64,000 nt of DNA from WHSW01 sp963705955 (GTDB lineage Bacteria; Actinomycetota; Thermoleophilia; Solirubrobacterales; 70-9). Within the stretch, counting starts at the first letter, position 1, and every line of letters starts with the position of its first letter. Under the pieces are notes generated by a model. The model ran no database searches and was not told the origin of the DNA. It was given only the letters and a program-made list of their open reading frames with translations. The DNA lies in contig CAVPLH010000006.1 in assembly GCA_963705955.1 (NCBI GenBank), forward strand, positions 930,001 through 994,000. Direction: 5' to 3'. The translations under genes were made by a program, and so were the position numbers. Positions 34,162 through 42,528 of the stretch are shown piece by piece.

Positions 34162-34387
34162 CGCGGCTCATGTTAGAGGCGAACCGACGACGGTCGAGCC
34201 CGGCGACTGCTCGGCGAGCACGCGACCGCGACCGGCCCCCGATCCGGTCGCGGCACTGCGTCGGCATCCCGATTGCGCCGCTCATCGCCCCCCTTCGCCT
34301 CGCGCCCTGGCGCGTGGCTTCGCGGCGACGCGCACGATTCAGAACAATCCCGGGGGGCCCAAGTTGCGCTGGCCCCGGGTGCCGCGA

Positions 34388-35497
34388 TCAGACCGCGAAC
34401 TTGCCGTTCTCCTGCAGCAGCTCGCCGTCGACCTCGAGCCTGCCGCCTCGGCGCAGATCGCAGACCAGGTCGGTGTGCACGGCGCTCTCGTTGGTGCCAC
34501 CGGTCTCCGGATAGCTCGCCCCGACCGCGAGATGGACGGTGCCCCCGAGCTTCTCGTCGAGCAGCACCGACCTCGTGCCGCGCTCGATTCCGAAGTTGGT
34601 CCCGATCCCGAGCTCGCCGAGGCGCCGCGCGCCCTCGTCGGTGTCGAGCATGCTGACCAGGTATTGCTCGCCGCGCTCGGCGCTCGCCTCGACGACCTTG
34701 CCCGCCTCGAATCGCAACCGAACGCCGGCGACCTCCCGGCCGCCGATCGTCGCCGGCAGATGGAAGGTCACCTCGCCCTCGGCCGAATCCTCGACCGGGC
34801 CGGTGAAGAACTCGCCGTCGGGCATGTTGTGCTCCCCGTCGGCGGCGATGAAGTGCCGGCCGGCGATCCCGAGCCGCAGATCCGTTCCCTCCCCCGTGAT
34901 CCGGACCTCCTCGTGGCCCTCGATCCACTCCGCCAGGCGGTGGCACTCGACGGAGGCTCGCCGCCAAGCCTCGAGTGGGTCACCGTCGTCGGCCAGACAG
35001 GCGCGGTAGTAGAAGTCCTCGAAGTCCGCGAGGCTCATCTCGGCGTCGGCCGCGTGGGCGTTGGTCGGGAACATCGTCCCGACCCAACGATGCTCACCGT
35101 CGGCGGCGCGCTGCATCATCGTCTGCATCAGCCGACGCGTCGCGGCCCTGCGGACCGTTTGGCGCTCGGGGTCGACGGCCGAGAGCTCGCGGGTATTCGA
35201 CTCGGCCCAGATCGCGATCCGGCAGTCGGAGCGCTCAGCCGCCCACTCGGAGACCGGCGAGATCCACTCGAGCTGCCGGTCTGAGGCGTACTTGAAATAC
35301 GCCGCCTGCTGCCCCTCGAAGCCGAGCGAGACCACGGGGTGGCCGCCCGCATCGAGCACCCGCTCGAAGATCGCCGCGACCAGCGGCTCGGCCGCCGACG
35401 GCGCCTCGATCAGACAGGTGTCTCCCTCCCCCACCTTGGTCGAGTAACCGACCAGGATCTTCGCCAGGTTCTCGACCCTCGGATCCCTCACGCCCAC
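34388..35497 (-). CDS. M29-family (thermophilic) aminopeptidase
   Basis: A 369-aa metalloaminopeptidase of the AmpS/T type. N-terminal NLAKILVGYSTKVGEGDTCLIEA is typical. The metal-site region includes AAWAESN-like and TMFPTNAHAADA, and the C-terminal half has RLRFEAGKVVEASAERGE, ELGIGTNFGIERGTRSVLLDEKLGGTVHLAVG and ETGGTNESAVHTDLVCD with the His and Asp ligands. It lies between pdxT and yebC. Confidence 0.92.
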   Translation of the reverse strand: MGVRDPRVENLAKILVGYSTKVGEGDTCLIEAPSAAEPLVAAIFERVLDAGGHPVVSLGFEGQQAAYFKYASDRQLEWISPVSEWAAERSDCRIAIWAESNTRELSAVDPERQTVRRAATRRLMQTMMQRAADGEHRWVGTMFPTNAHAADAEMSLADFEDFYYRACLADDGDPLEAWRRASVECHRLAEWIEGHEEVRITGEGTDLRLGIAGRHFIAADGEHNMPDGEFFTGPVEDSAEGEVTFHLPATIGGREVAGVRLRFEAGKVVEASAERGEQYLVSMLDTDEGARRLGELGIGTNFGIERGTRSVLLDEKLGGTVHLAVGASYPETGGTNESAVHTDLVCDLRRGGRLEVDGELLQENGKFAV

Positions 35498-35506
35498 TCC
35501 CTTCGT

Positions 35507-36166
35507 TCAGTCATCGGACCCCTCTTGCTCGCTTGCGGCGATCCGCGCGCCCTGCGCACCCTCCATACGCCTGCGACGAGCCGCGGTCGCCATCGCCATC
35601 AGCAGCGCATGCACCCGCGAGTCGTCGGTCAGTTCCGGGTGAAACGCGCACAGCAGCACATCGCGGTCGCGAACCGCAACCGGATGCCCGGCGACTTCGG
35701 CCAGCACCTCGACCCGCTCGCCGATCGTCTCGACCCACGGGGCCCGGATGAACACGGCGCGGAGCGGCTCCGGGCCGATGCCCGCGAGATCGAGGTCGGC
35801 CTCGAAGCTGGCGATCTGACGGCCGAAGGCGTTTCGCCGGCAGCTGAGGTCGGCGAGGCCGAGGTGGTTGCGGTCGCAGACGATCATCCCGGCGCAGGTT
35901 CCGAGCAACGGCCTGCCCTGCTCGAGGTGGGCGCGGATCCCGGATTCGAGGCCGTCGCGCTCGATCGCCTTCGTGATCGTCGTCGACTCGCCACCGGGGA
36001 TGACCAAAGCGTCGAGTCCATCGAGCGCGGCCGGGGTGCGGACGCCGAAAGCCTCCGCCCCGAGCCCCTCGAGCATCCGCGTATGCGCCGCGAAGTCTCC
36101 CTGGCTCGCGAGCACGCCGACGCGCAGGCTGCCAGCCCCCTCGGCCGCGGCCCGTCCGTCGCGCAA
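35507..36166 (-). CDS. pdxT: Pyridoxal 5'-phosphate synthase glutaminase subunit
   Basis: A 219-aa class-I glutaminase that feeds ammonia to PdxS. RVGVLASQGDFAAH starts the core, PGGESTTI and GTCAGMI carry the oxyanion strand and nucleophile Cys, and AFHPELTDD the catalytic His/Glu. The TTG start lies 1 nt after the pdxS stop; the core may begin a few residues later. A 25-residue basic C-terminal tail is unusual. Confidence 0.95.
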   Translation of the reverse strand: MRDGRAAAEGAGSLRVGVLASQGDFAAHTRMLEGLGAEAFGVRTPAALDGLDALVIPGGESTTITKAIERDGLESGIRAHLEQGRPLLGTCAGMIVCDRNHLGLADLSCRRNAFGRQIASFEADLDLAGIGPEPLRAVFIRAPWVETIGERVEVLAEVAGHPVAVRDRDVLLCAFHPELTDDSRVHALLMAMATAARRRRMEGAQGARIAASEQEGSDD

Positions 36167-36167
36167 G

Positions 36168-37064
36168 TCAGGCTCCGCGGTGCTGGAGCAGCTCGCCCCG
36201 CGCTGTCAGCTCGGCGATGTCGTCGCCGCGCATCGGCTCGCCGAGCTCCATCGATGCGGCCGCGACCCGCTCGGGGTCGTTGAAGTGGGTCGTCGCCTCG
36301 ACGATCGCGCGGGCGCGACGCTCCGGGTCGGAGGATTTGAAGATTCCCGAGCCGACGAAGTTGCCCTCGGCTCCGAGCTGCATCGTCAGTGCCGCATCCG
36401 CCGGGGTGGCGATCCCGCCGGCGCAGAAAAGCGGCACCGGGAGCCATCCCGCCTGCGCGACCTCGTCGACGACTTCGACCGGCGCCCGCAGGTCCTTGGC
36501 CGCGCTCGCAAGCTGTTCCGGGCGCAGCGCCCCGAGCTGCTTGATCCCGCCGACGATCTCGCGTAGATGGCGCACCGCCTCGACGATGTTGCCCGTCCCG
36601 GCCTCACCCTTGGAGCGGATCATCGCCGCGCCCTCGGAGATCCGCCGCAGCGCCTCGCCGAGGTTGGTTGCGCCGCAGACGAACGGCGTCTCGAATGAGT
36701 GCTTGTCGATGTGGTTCGCCTCGTCGGCCGGGGTGAGAACCTCGGACTCGTCGACGTAGTCGACCTCGAGAGCCTGCAGCACCTGGGCCTCGGCGAAGTG
36801 GCCGATCCGAGCCTTCGCCATCACCGGGATCGAGACCGCGGCCTGGATCCGCTTGATCACCGACGGGTCACTCATCCGCGCGACCCCACCGTCACGGCGG
36901 ATGTCGGCCGGGACGCGCTCGAGCGCCATCACGGCGACGGCGCCGGCGTCCTCGGCGATCTTTGCCTCTTCGGGGGTGACCACGTCCATGATCACGCCGC
37001 CTTTGAGCATCTCGGCGAGGCCGCGCTTGACCCGGAATGTGGCGCGCTCGGTCACCGCGTCCAA
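36168..37064 (-). CDS. pdxS: Pyridoxal 5'-phosphate synthase lyase subunit
   Basis: A 298-aa TIM-barrel enzyme forming PLP from ribose 5-phosphate, glyceraldehyde 3-phosphate and ammonia. FRVKRGLAEMLKGGVIMDVV, MALERVPADIRRDGGVARM and AKARIGHFAEAQVLQ are near-invariant in the family and include both Schiff-base lysines. Coupled to pdxT. Confidence 0.97.
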   Translation of the reverse strand: MDAVTERATFRVKRGLAEMLKGGVIMDVVTPEEAKIAEDAGAVAVMALERVPADIRRDGGVARMSDPSVIKRIQAAVSIPVMAKARIGHFAEAQVLQALEVDYVDESEVLTPADEANHIDKHSFETPFVCGATNLGEALRRISEGAAMIRSKGEAGTGNIVEAVRHLREIVGGIKQLGALRPEQLASAAKDLRAPVEVVDEVAQAGWLPVPLFCAGGIATPADAALTMQLGAEGNFVGSGIFKSSDPERRARAIVEATTHFNDPERVAAASMELGEPMRGDDIAELTARGELLQHRGA

Positions 37065-37184
37065 GGATAGAGAGGGCGAGGCGGCCCGCCGCGCGCGCCT
37101 CCGTCCAATCTCGCGAGGCGCCCTTGTCCGGGCCGGCAGGCGGCGACCGCCGGCGGACGGGCGCCTGGGCGGATCGGTCGCCTA

Positions 37185-37350
37185 GATGATTGATTCCACG
37201 GAGTCGCGTGCGCGGGGGCGCGCGGGACCGAGCTGGGCGTGGCCGGCGGGCGTCGCCGATGCCGGTAGGCATCGGCAAGTCCTGACGGGCGCGATCCAGC
37301 GACGGTATCCGGACGTCATCCGCGTGCGTGAGGTCGTGGAATCACTCATC
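37185..37350. repeat. MITE-like palindromic element, copy B
   Basis: 166 nt with inverted termini GATGATTGATTCCA and TGGAATCACTCATC (one mismatch), both flanked by CTAG so that the extended terminus reads CTAGATGANTGATTCCA. Its first 47 nt match copy A at 44 positions; the following about 105 nt are unique. The right end touches the stop codon of the NlpC/P60 gene. Confidence 0.78.
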
Positions 37351-38591
37351 TAGTAGCCGGGCGGGTGCGTCGCGACGAAGCCGGCCGGGTCGCGCGGACC
37401 CTGCCAGCGGGGTCCCGCACCGCCCGAGGTATCGAAGCGGAGACCGGCGATGACCACGTATGCGTGGCCCGGATTCGAGTAGACCGTGATCCAGCTCCCG
37501 GGACCGCTCTCTCCCCAGGTCATGAAGCCGGTGGAATCGAGCGGCGCGGAGAGGAGGCCGCCGCCGTGAAGCGCGAAGCTGACCGACCCCGAGCAGTCGT
37601 AGCCGCTCGACTCGAACGAGCCGTGCCCGCCCCCGTACACGTACGGCGCGTCGGAGATCGAGTTCGCGGCAGCGATCGCGTCGACGACCGCCTGCGGAGC
37701 GTCAGCCGGGGCGGTCGCGGTCCCGTCGGAGTTGAGCGTGGCCCCCGAGCCGCTCGGAGAGGCGACGTGCTCGGCCGGCGCCGCGGCCGGCTCGCCGGCG
37801 CCCGCCGGCCCCGGGTCAGGCGCCGGCCCCGACAGCGCTTCGACCAGGCTTCGCGCCTCACCCTGCAGGTCGGCGAGCCGGCCGCGGCGCCGCTCCTGTA
37901 CGGCGCGCAGGGCGGACTCGCGCTGCTCGAGCGTCGCCCGCGATGCCGCCAGGGCTTGCCGGCGATCTGCGATCGCAGCACGGGCCGCCTCCATCCGCTC
38001 GACCGAGGTCTCCACCTCGTGGACGTGGGCGCTCGCGGCGGCGCGGAGATCGCGGACCCGGCCGACCACCCGGCTCTGATAGTCCTGGATGCGCTCGAGG
38101 TAGAGCGATCTCGTCGCCAGGTCATCGACGCTATCCGAGTCGAGCAGCAGCGCCGCGACGTCGAGCTCGCCGCTTCGGTAGATCGAGACGAGCAGGCGCT
38201 TGAGCTCGTCGGTCGCGCCCCTGAGCCGCCGCTTCGTGTCCGCAAGCGCGTCGCGCGCTTCCGCCAGGTCGCGCCTCGCAGCCGCGAGCTTCGCTTCTTG
38301 CTCGGCGAGCTCAGCGGCTACCGCGTCCTCGCGCTGGCGCAGAGCCGAAACCTGCCCGAGCAGGGCATCGACGGCAGCGTTCTGCTCCGCGAGCTGGGCA
38401 CGGACCCGGTCCTGCTCGGAGCGCAGGCGGTCGAGCCGCGTGGTCTGGGCGCTGGTGGTGGAGCCGTCGGCCAGCCCGATCGCGAGGGCTCCGGCGAGCA
38501 CGGCCAGCGCGATCACGAGGCAGTGACTGAGTGGGCGGAGGTTGATCTGCGCGCTCGGCATGCGGTCGCCGGGCCGCGAGGCCTCCGGCAT
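37350..38591 (-). CDS. Secreted NlpC/P60-like peptidoglycan hydrolase with coiled coil
   Basis: A 413-aa protein with an N-terminal signal segment (HCLVIALAVLAGALAIGLADG). A long RipA/CwlO-type coiled coil of about 220 residues follows (LRSEQDRVRAQLAEQNAAVD through VQERRRGRLADLQ), then a Pro/Ala linker and the hydrolase domain. The catalytic Cys is in SSGYDCSGSVSFAL and the His in NPGHAYVVI. Likely acts in cell separation or wall remodelling. ATG at 38561 is an alternative start. Confidence 0.85.
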   Translation of the reverse strand: MPEASRPGDRMPSAQINLRPLSHCLVIALAVLAGALAIGLADGSTTSAQTTRLDRLRSEQDRVRAQLAEQNAAVDALLGQVSALRQREDAVAAELAEQEAKLAAARRDLAEARDALADTKRRLRGATDELKRLLVSIYRSGELDVAALLLDSDSVDDLATRSLYLERIQDYQSRVVGRVRDLRAAASAHVHEVETSVERMEAARAAIADRRQALAASRATLEQRESALRAVQERRRGRLADLQGEARSLVEALSGPAPDPGPAGAGEPAAAPAEHVASPSGSGATLNSDGTATAPADAPQAVVDAIAAANSISDAPYVYGGGHGSFESSGYDCSGSVSFALHGGGLLSAPLDSTGFMTWGESGPGSWITVYSNPGHAYVVIAGLRFDTSGGAGPRWQGPRDPAGFVATHPPGY

Positions 38592-38674
38592 CCACGACCG
38601 TAGACGGGCCCGCGCCGAGATGTGAGCGTTCTATGAGATTTGCAGGATCCGTTGCACGGGAGGAATCTCCCAGC

Positions 38675-40093
38675 TCACCCAGTACGCGCGAACTGGCCGT
38701 GAAAGCCGAACGGGATGTGGTGGGGCGCTTCCGCTCGCGCCAGCTCCTCGAGCGTCCGGGCATCGAGGACCAGAAGGAACGAGCCGCCACGGCGTGAGTC
38801 GAGGACGACCGAGAGCAGCACACCGTCGTCCTCGGCTGCGGCCCCGGGCGCGGCGACGAACACCGGCTCGCCCGGATAACAGCCCTCCTCCGACCAGCTC
38901 GACGAGCTGCGCCCCTCGACGTCGGCCCTGACGATCCTCTGCACCCAGCCGGAATCGCCGCTGCCGACTCCCCACGCGTAGCGGTACGGACGCTCGTTGC
39001 AGCGTCCGTAGTTGATCCGGGGCAGCTCGATGTCGTCCTCGATCAGCCGCTCGTGGTCCACGGTCCGCGTCGCGGGGCGGATCCGGAATCGACGCAGCTC
39101 AGCCGGCTCGACCGGCTTTCCGGCCCGCAGCCGGTCGAGGTAGAGGTCCTCGACGATCCCCGAATCGCGAAACACGCAGATGTCCGCGATCACGTCGCCG
39201 TTCTCTTCGTAGGCGTTCACGTGGTGGAAGCCGAAGCAGGGGTCCGTCTCGAACGGCCCCGTCCGCTCGCCGGTGCGGCGATCGATGAGCGTGAACCGGG
39301 TGCCGAGCTCGGGCTTCCAACGGTAGTTCTCGATGTAGGGACGCCCGCTGAGCGCGAGCCGAAGCGGGTTGACCACGAACGGGAACTCCGCGAGCACGAA
39401 GAAGCGCTCGCTGAGTCCGAACGAGTGCATGTAGGCGGGCTCGCGGACCCCGATCCGGGCGACGACCTCCGGCTCGGTCTCGTCGGGACGCAGATGGAAG
39501 AAGCGGTACTGGTTGCGGCGCCCGAGACCGGCGGCGTAGTTGAGCATCCCCTTCGTCTCCCGGTCGAGGTGAGGATGCGCGGTGGTCAGCATCCCGGGGA
39601 CGTCATAGGCCACTCCTGCCGTGTCGAGCGTCTCGCCGTCGAACTGGATCGGGATCGGCGTCTCGGTCATCGAGATGAACCGCTCACCGAGCTGGACCAG
39701 GTTGACGTTCGCGTTGTCGGTCAGCGTCGGAGAGAACATCGAGGTCACCCGCTGGAACAGCGAACGACAGGGGTCGGTGGCGAACTCGGAGTACCTGATC
39801 TCGCCTGTCGCCTTGGCGGACCGGTAGGCGCGGGTCTCGAGAAAGCGGCTCGCGTACGACACCGAACCGTCCGCGAAGCCGAATCGATGCAGCATCGCGA
39901 GGCCGTCGAACCAGTGGCTCATCGTCCGCTCGCCGACCTCCCACTTGGAGGGCCCGGTTCGAAGCAGCGATCCGACGAGCCACTCGGGCAGCGCGCCGGT
40001 CATCGGCAGCGAGTCGACCCGGACCTCGCTCTCCATCGACTCGAAACCCTGGGCTGGCGTCGACCTGGTCGCGGCCTCGGTAGTGGTGGTCAT
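38675..40093 (-). CDS. Carotenoid oxygenase (carotenoid/stilbene cleavage dioxygenase family)
   Basis: A 472-aa seven-bladed propeller iron enzyme. Conserved histidine blocks are visible: TTAHPHLDRETKG, YMHSFGLSERFFVLAEFPFV, FGFHHVNAYEENGDVI and the terminal HIPFGFHGQF; RTGPSKWEVG and HWFDGLAMLHRF open the fold. GAGGAG lies 5 nt before the ATG at 40093; the longer frame to 40156 runs over the promoter. It is divergent from a PadR repressor. PadR proteins often sense phenolics, so a stilbene- or phenylpropanoid-type substrate is possible, as is an apocarotenoid. Confidence 0.9.
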   Translation of the reverse strand: MTTTTEAATRSTPAQGFESMESEVRVDSLPMTGALPEWLVGSLLRTGPSKWEVGERTMSHWFDGLAMLHRFGFADGSVSYASRFLETRAYRSAKATGEIRYSEFATDPCRSLFQRVTSMFSPTLTDNANVNLVQLGERFISMTETPIPIQFDGETLDTAGVAYDVPGMLTTAHPHLDRETKGMLNYAAGLGRRNQYRFFHLRPDETEPEVVARIGVREPAYMHSFGLSERFFVLAEFPFVVNPLRLALSGRPYIENYRWKPELGTRFTLIDRRTGERTGPFETDPCFGFHHVNAYEENGDVIADICVFRDSGIVEDLYLDRLRAGKPVEPAELRRFRIRPATRTVDHERLIEDDIELPRINYGRCNERPYRYAWGVGSGDSGWVQRIVRADVEGRSSSSWSEEGCYPGEPVFVAAPGAAAEDDGVLLSVVLDSRRGGSFLLVLDARTLEELARAEAPHHIPFGFHGQFARTG

Positions 40094-40127
40094 AACTCTC
40101 CTCAATAGTTCTTTTCGAACGGTGCTA

Positions 40128-40156
40128 AACGTAGCGTATGATGAATCGAATGTCAA
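40128..40156 (-). promoter_or_regulatory. Sigma-70-type promoter of the carotenoid oxygenase gene
   Basis: On the minus strand TTGACA (40151-40156) and TACGTT (40128-40133) are separated by exactly 17 nt. The -35 box is a perfect consensus and lies inside the first codons of padR, so PadR bound near its own start would block this promoter. Confidence 0.75.
40137..40142 (+). promoter_or_regulatory. -10 box for a leaderless padR transcript
   Basis: TATGAT matches the -10 consensus at five of six positions and ends 7 nt before ATG 40150, which would place the transcription start on the start codon. The -35 region is weak (TTCGAA at 17 nt). Confidence 0.55.
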
Positions 40157-40728
40157 CGATCCGCCTCACCCCCACCTCCTACGTCGTCCTCGGCCTGATC
40201 GAGCAGCTTGGCGCGGCGACGTCGTACGAGCTCAAGCAGGCGGCGGCGCTCGGGGTCGGTTACTTCTGGTCGCTGCCGCACACCCAGCTCTACTCCGAGC
40301 CCGCCCGGCTCGCCGCAGCCGGCCTGCTGGCGCAGCGCCGCGAGCCGAAGGGGCGCCGGCGGCGTGTCTACACGCTCACCGCCGACGGGCGCGAGGCCCT
40401 CGACGCCTGGCGCTCCGAGCCGACCGCCGAGCTCTACGAGATCCGCGACGCCGGCCTGCTGCAGCTCTTCTTCGGCGCCGACCCCGCGGCGCTCGCCGAG
40501 AGCCAGCTCGCCGCACACCGCGAGAACCTCCGCTTGTTCGAAGAGATCGCCGTCGAGTCGAACGCGACCGAGGTCCCGGAGGGCGTCCGGCTGGCGCTCG
40601 AGGCCGGCATCGGCCACGCCCGCGAATACGTCCGCTTCTGGTCAGAGGTGCGAGACGGCGCCGGCAACAGGTCGGCTGCGCCCCCGCACCCCCGGACGCG
40701 GAAGCAGAAAAAAAAGCCCACGGCGTAG
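40150..40728 (+). CDS. PadR-family transcriptional regulator
   Basis: A 192-aa regulator beginning STIRLTPTSYVVLGLIEQLG. The winged-helix domain contains SYELKQAA, FWSLPHTQLYSEPARLAAAGLL and RRRRVYTLTADGREAL; the C-terminal helical dimerisation domain (Vir_act_alpha_C type) follows. Two upstream in-frame ATGs (40138, 40141) overlap a -10-like TATGAT, so the third ATG with a leaderless mRNA is preferred. The basic tail KQKKK is encoded by the A-tract of the opposing terminator. Confidence 0.9.
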   Translation: MSTIRLTPTSYVVLGLIEQLGAATSYELKQAAALGVGYFWSLPHTQLYSEPARLAAAGLLAQRREPKGRRRRVYTLTADGREALDAWRSEPTAELYEIRDAGLLQLFFGADPAALAESQLAAHRENLRLFEEIAVESNATEVPEGVRLALEAGIGHAREYVRFWSEVRDGAGNRSAAPPHPRTRKQKKKPTA

Positions 40729-40736
40729 CCGTGGGC
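40708..40736 (-). terminator. Rho-independent terminator for the RpiR-family gene, overlapping the padR stop
   Basis: GCCCACGGC and GCCGTGGGC form a perfect 9-bp stem with a GTA/TAC triloop, followed on the minus strand by eight T residues. It ends the minus-strand transcript arriving from 41761. The padR stop codon TAG lies in the loop. Confidence 0.9.
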
Positions 40737-40751
40737 AACTGATTCGAGCGA

Positions 40752-40799
40752 GAGCGGAGGAGGTGGCGGGGGTAGTGTTCGAGCGGAGGAGGTGGCGGG
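40752..40799. repeat. 19-bp direct repeat after the RpiR-family gene
   Basis: GAGCGGAGGAGGTGGCGGG occurs at 40752-40770 and again, identical, at 40781-40799, between the RpiR stop codon and its terminator. No function is evident. Confidence 0.8.
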
Positions 40800-40801
40800 A
40801 G

Positions 40802-41761
40802 TTATTTCAGCTTGAACGCCCGGATGCGGTCCTTGTAGGCACCCTTGTCGCGCGCATAGACCCCGTGGGCGAGCGCCTGGACGATCGCGAGCAGCGAGGT
40901 GTTCGAGCGCGTGAACGACGGGCCGTTCGAGGAGTAGTAGAGAGTCAGGTCTGAGTACTGCCCGATGTCGGACAGGGTGGCGTCGGTGATCGCCATCGTC
41001 GACGCGCCACGATGCTTGGCGAGCTTCATCGCGCGAACGACGATCGGGTGCGCGCGTCCCGCCGAGAAGGCGATCACCAGTGAGTCCTCGTCGACTCGAG
41101 AGAGGCGGGTGATCGAGTCCTGGCGCGGGCTCGCGACGACCTCGGCGCGGATGTCGAGCAGCGCGAGCAGGTGACGCATGTAGCTGGCGAAGAAGGCGAG
41201 CTGATCCATGCCGACGACCATCACCCGGTTGGCTGCCGCGAGCGCGGTCACGCAGGCCTCGACCTGCTCGCGGGTGAGGTTTCGGACGGTCTCCTCGACA
41301 TTGGCGTGGTCCGCGGCCAGCGAGGCCTCGAACTCGGAGTGGTCGAAGTCGAACAGCGGAGCCGACCCGGTCTGCTCACCGGGCGCGCGGCTCCGGTATT
41401 CCTCGATCGCTGCCTGCTGGAGCTCCGGGTAACCCTCGAAGCCGAGCGCCTGCGAGAAGCGGACGACGGTCGACGAAGAGGTGCTGGCGCGGCGCGCGAG
41501 CTCCTCCGCGGTCTGAAAGGCGGCCTCGTCGAGGTGGTCGACGATGTAGCGGGCGACGTCCTTCTGCGAACGCGAGAACTCGTCGAAGCGCTCCGTGATG
41601 TAGGTGGAGAGGGCCTTGCCGTTCGGGCGGGTGGCCGGCCGGCGGCCGTTCGAATGGGTGGCGTTGCGGGTGCGGGCGGCGGGGCGGGTCTTGGTCGCGG
41701 TCTTGGTCACGGCCGGTTGTTTCGCCTCAGCGGGCGCTTTTCCTCTCGCCTGCAACGGCAC
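40802..41761 (-). CDS. RpiR/MurR-family transcriptional regulator with basic N-terminal tail
   Basis: A 319-aa regulator. Residues 50-125 form the HTH domain (FSRSQKDVARYIVDHLDEAA, STSSSTVVRFSQALGFEGYPELQ), and residues about 170-300 the SIS sugar-phosphate-binding domain (ALAAANRVMVVGMDQLA, DSLVIAFSAGRAHPIVVRAM). About 45 residues of Lys/Arg/Ala/Thr-rich, histone-H1-like tail precede the HTH. The ligand is probably a phosphosugar; no target operon is adjacent. Confidence 0.88.
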   Translation of the reverse strand: MPLQARGKAPAEAKQPAVTKTATKTRPAARTRNATHSNGRRPATRPNGKALSTYITERFDEFSRSQKDVARYIVDHLDEAAFQTAEELARRASTSSSTVVRFSQALGFEGYPELQQAAIEEYRSRAPGEQTGSAPLFDFDHSEFEASLAADHANVEETVRNLTREQVEACVTALAAANRVMVVGMDQLAFFASYMRHLLALLDIRAEVVASPRQDSITRLSRVDEDSLVIAFSAGRAHPIVVRAMKLAKHRGASTMAITDATLSDIGQYSDLTLYYSSNGPSFTRSNTSLLAIVQALAHGVYARDKGAYKDRIRAFKLK

Positions 41762-41799
41762 CGGCCAAGAAAGCGGATGTGGTTGGATCCGTGGCCGGG

Positions 41800-42288
41800 A
41801 TGGACGCCGAGCAGCTGCTGCGCCTCACCAACCGCAACATGATCTTCTTCGATCTGGCGTTGGGCTCGGGCACGCTGCTGGCTCCCGACGCGACCCTGCG
41901 AGTCCTCGGACACGACGAGCCGTCCCCCGATGCGCGCCACCTGTTTCGCCGCTGCGGCCCGATCTGGCTCACGTTCGCCGCGGCGCACGCGGTCGCCCAT
42001 CGCCGCGATCGGCCCGAGGACTGGTGGGCGCTCGCCTGGCTGCGCGGGACCGAGCTCGCGACCGACATCGTCTGGGCGCGCTCGGCCTCCTTCTCGCCCC
42101 GGGGTCGGGCCGGCATGTGGGTCGCCGGCGCCGGCAACCTCGCGATGACGCTCGGCTTCGGCCTTCTCGCCCGCAATCGCGACGCTGTCCCGCGCCGGCT
42201 GCCGTTCCGCCGCGGTCGCGGGACACGGCGGCCGGCGCTGTCGTGGCACCCCGTTACCGGTAGAGCAGGAAGTTGGGCGCGGGGTTGA
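41800..42288 (+). CDS. Small membrane protein of unknown function
   Basis: A 162-aa protein with three or four hydrophobic helices (MIFFDLALGSGTLLAP, CGPIWLTFAAAHAVAH, MWVAGAGNLAMTLGFGLLAR) and basic loops. It resembles DUF4267/4345-type four-helix membrane proteins but no family is certain. The last about 25 residues overlap an opposing gene fragment and may be non-native. Confidence 0.6.
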   Translation: MDAEQLLRLTNRNMIFFDLALGSGTLLAPDATLRVLGHDEPSPDARHLFRRCGPIWLTFAAAHAVAHRRDRPEDWWALAWLRGTELATDIVWARSASFSPRGRAGMWVAGAGNLAMTLGFGLLARNRDAVPRRLPFRRGRGTRRPALSWHPVTGRAGSWARG

Positions 42289-42439
42289 GCCCGAGGACCG
42301 CCGGCGGGGTCATCAGCGGGTGGTCGGCCCGATAGAAAGGCGAGAATCCGTTGAAGAGCCTCGGGGTCGTGAGCGCCGCGTAGCCGACGGCCTTCGCGGC
42401 AGGCGACCCGATCCCGTCGAAGTTGAGCAGCGCCTGCAC
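42254..42439 (-). pseudogene. C-terminal gene fragment (61 aa), parent unknown
   Basis: The frame reads VQALLNFDGIGSPAAKAVGY, then ALTTPRLFNGFSPFYRADHP and ends NPAPNFLLYR. It looks like the conserved end of a larger enzyme, but an in-frame TGA lies three codons before the GTG and no upstream domain is present. Probably a relic; the parent family is not recognised. Confidence 0.35.
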
Positions 42440-42528
42440 GCCCGGTCAGAAAGGTCGAGCGCGCGGGCTGGATGTCGAGCAATCGACAACGAGCTACGCC
42501 CCGCTTCGGAGCGCTCCCGCACGCAAGA

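Noticed and set aside
37360..38603. 412-codon plus frame over the NlpC/P60 gene
   Set aside because: Antisense shadow; the minus-strand product has a signal peptide, coiled coil and catalytic Cys/His.
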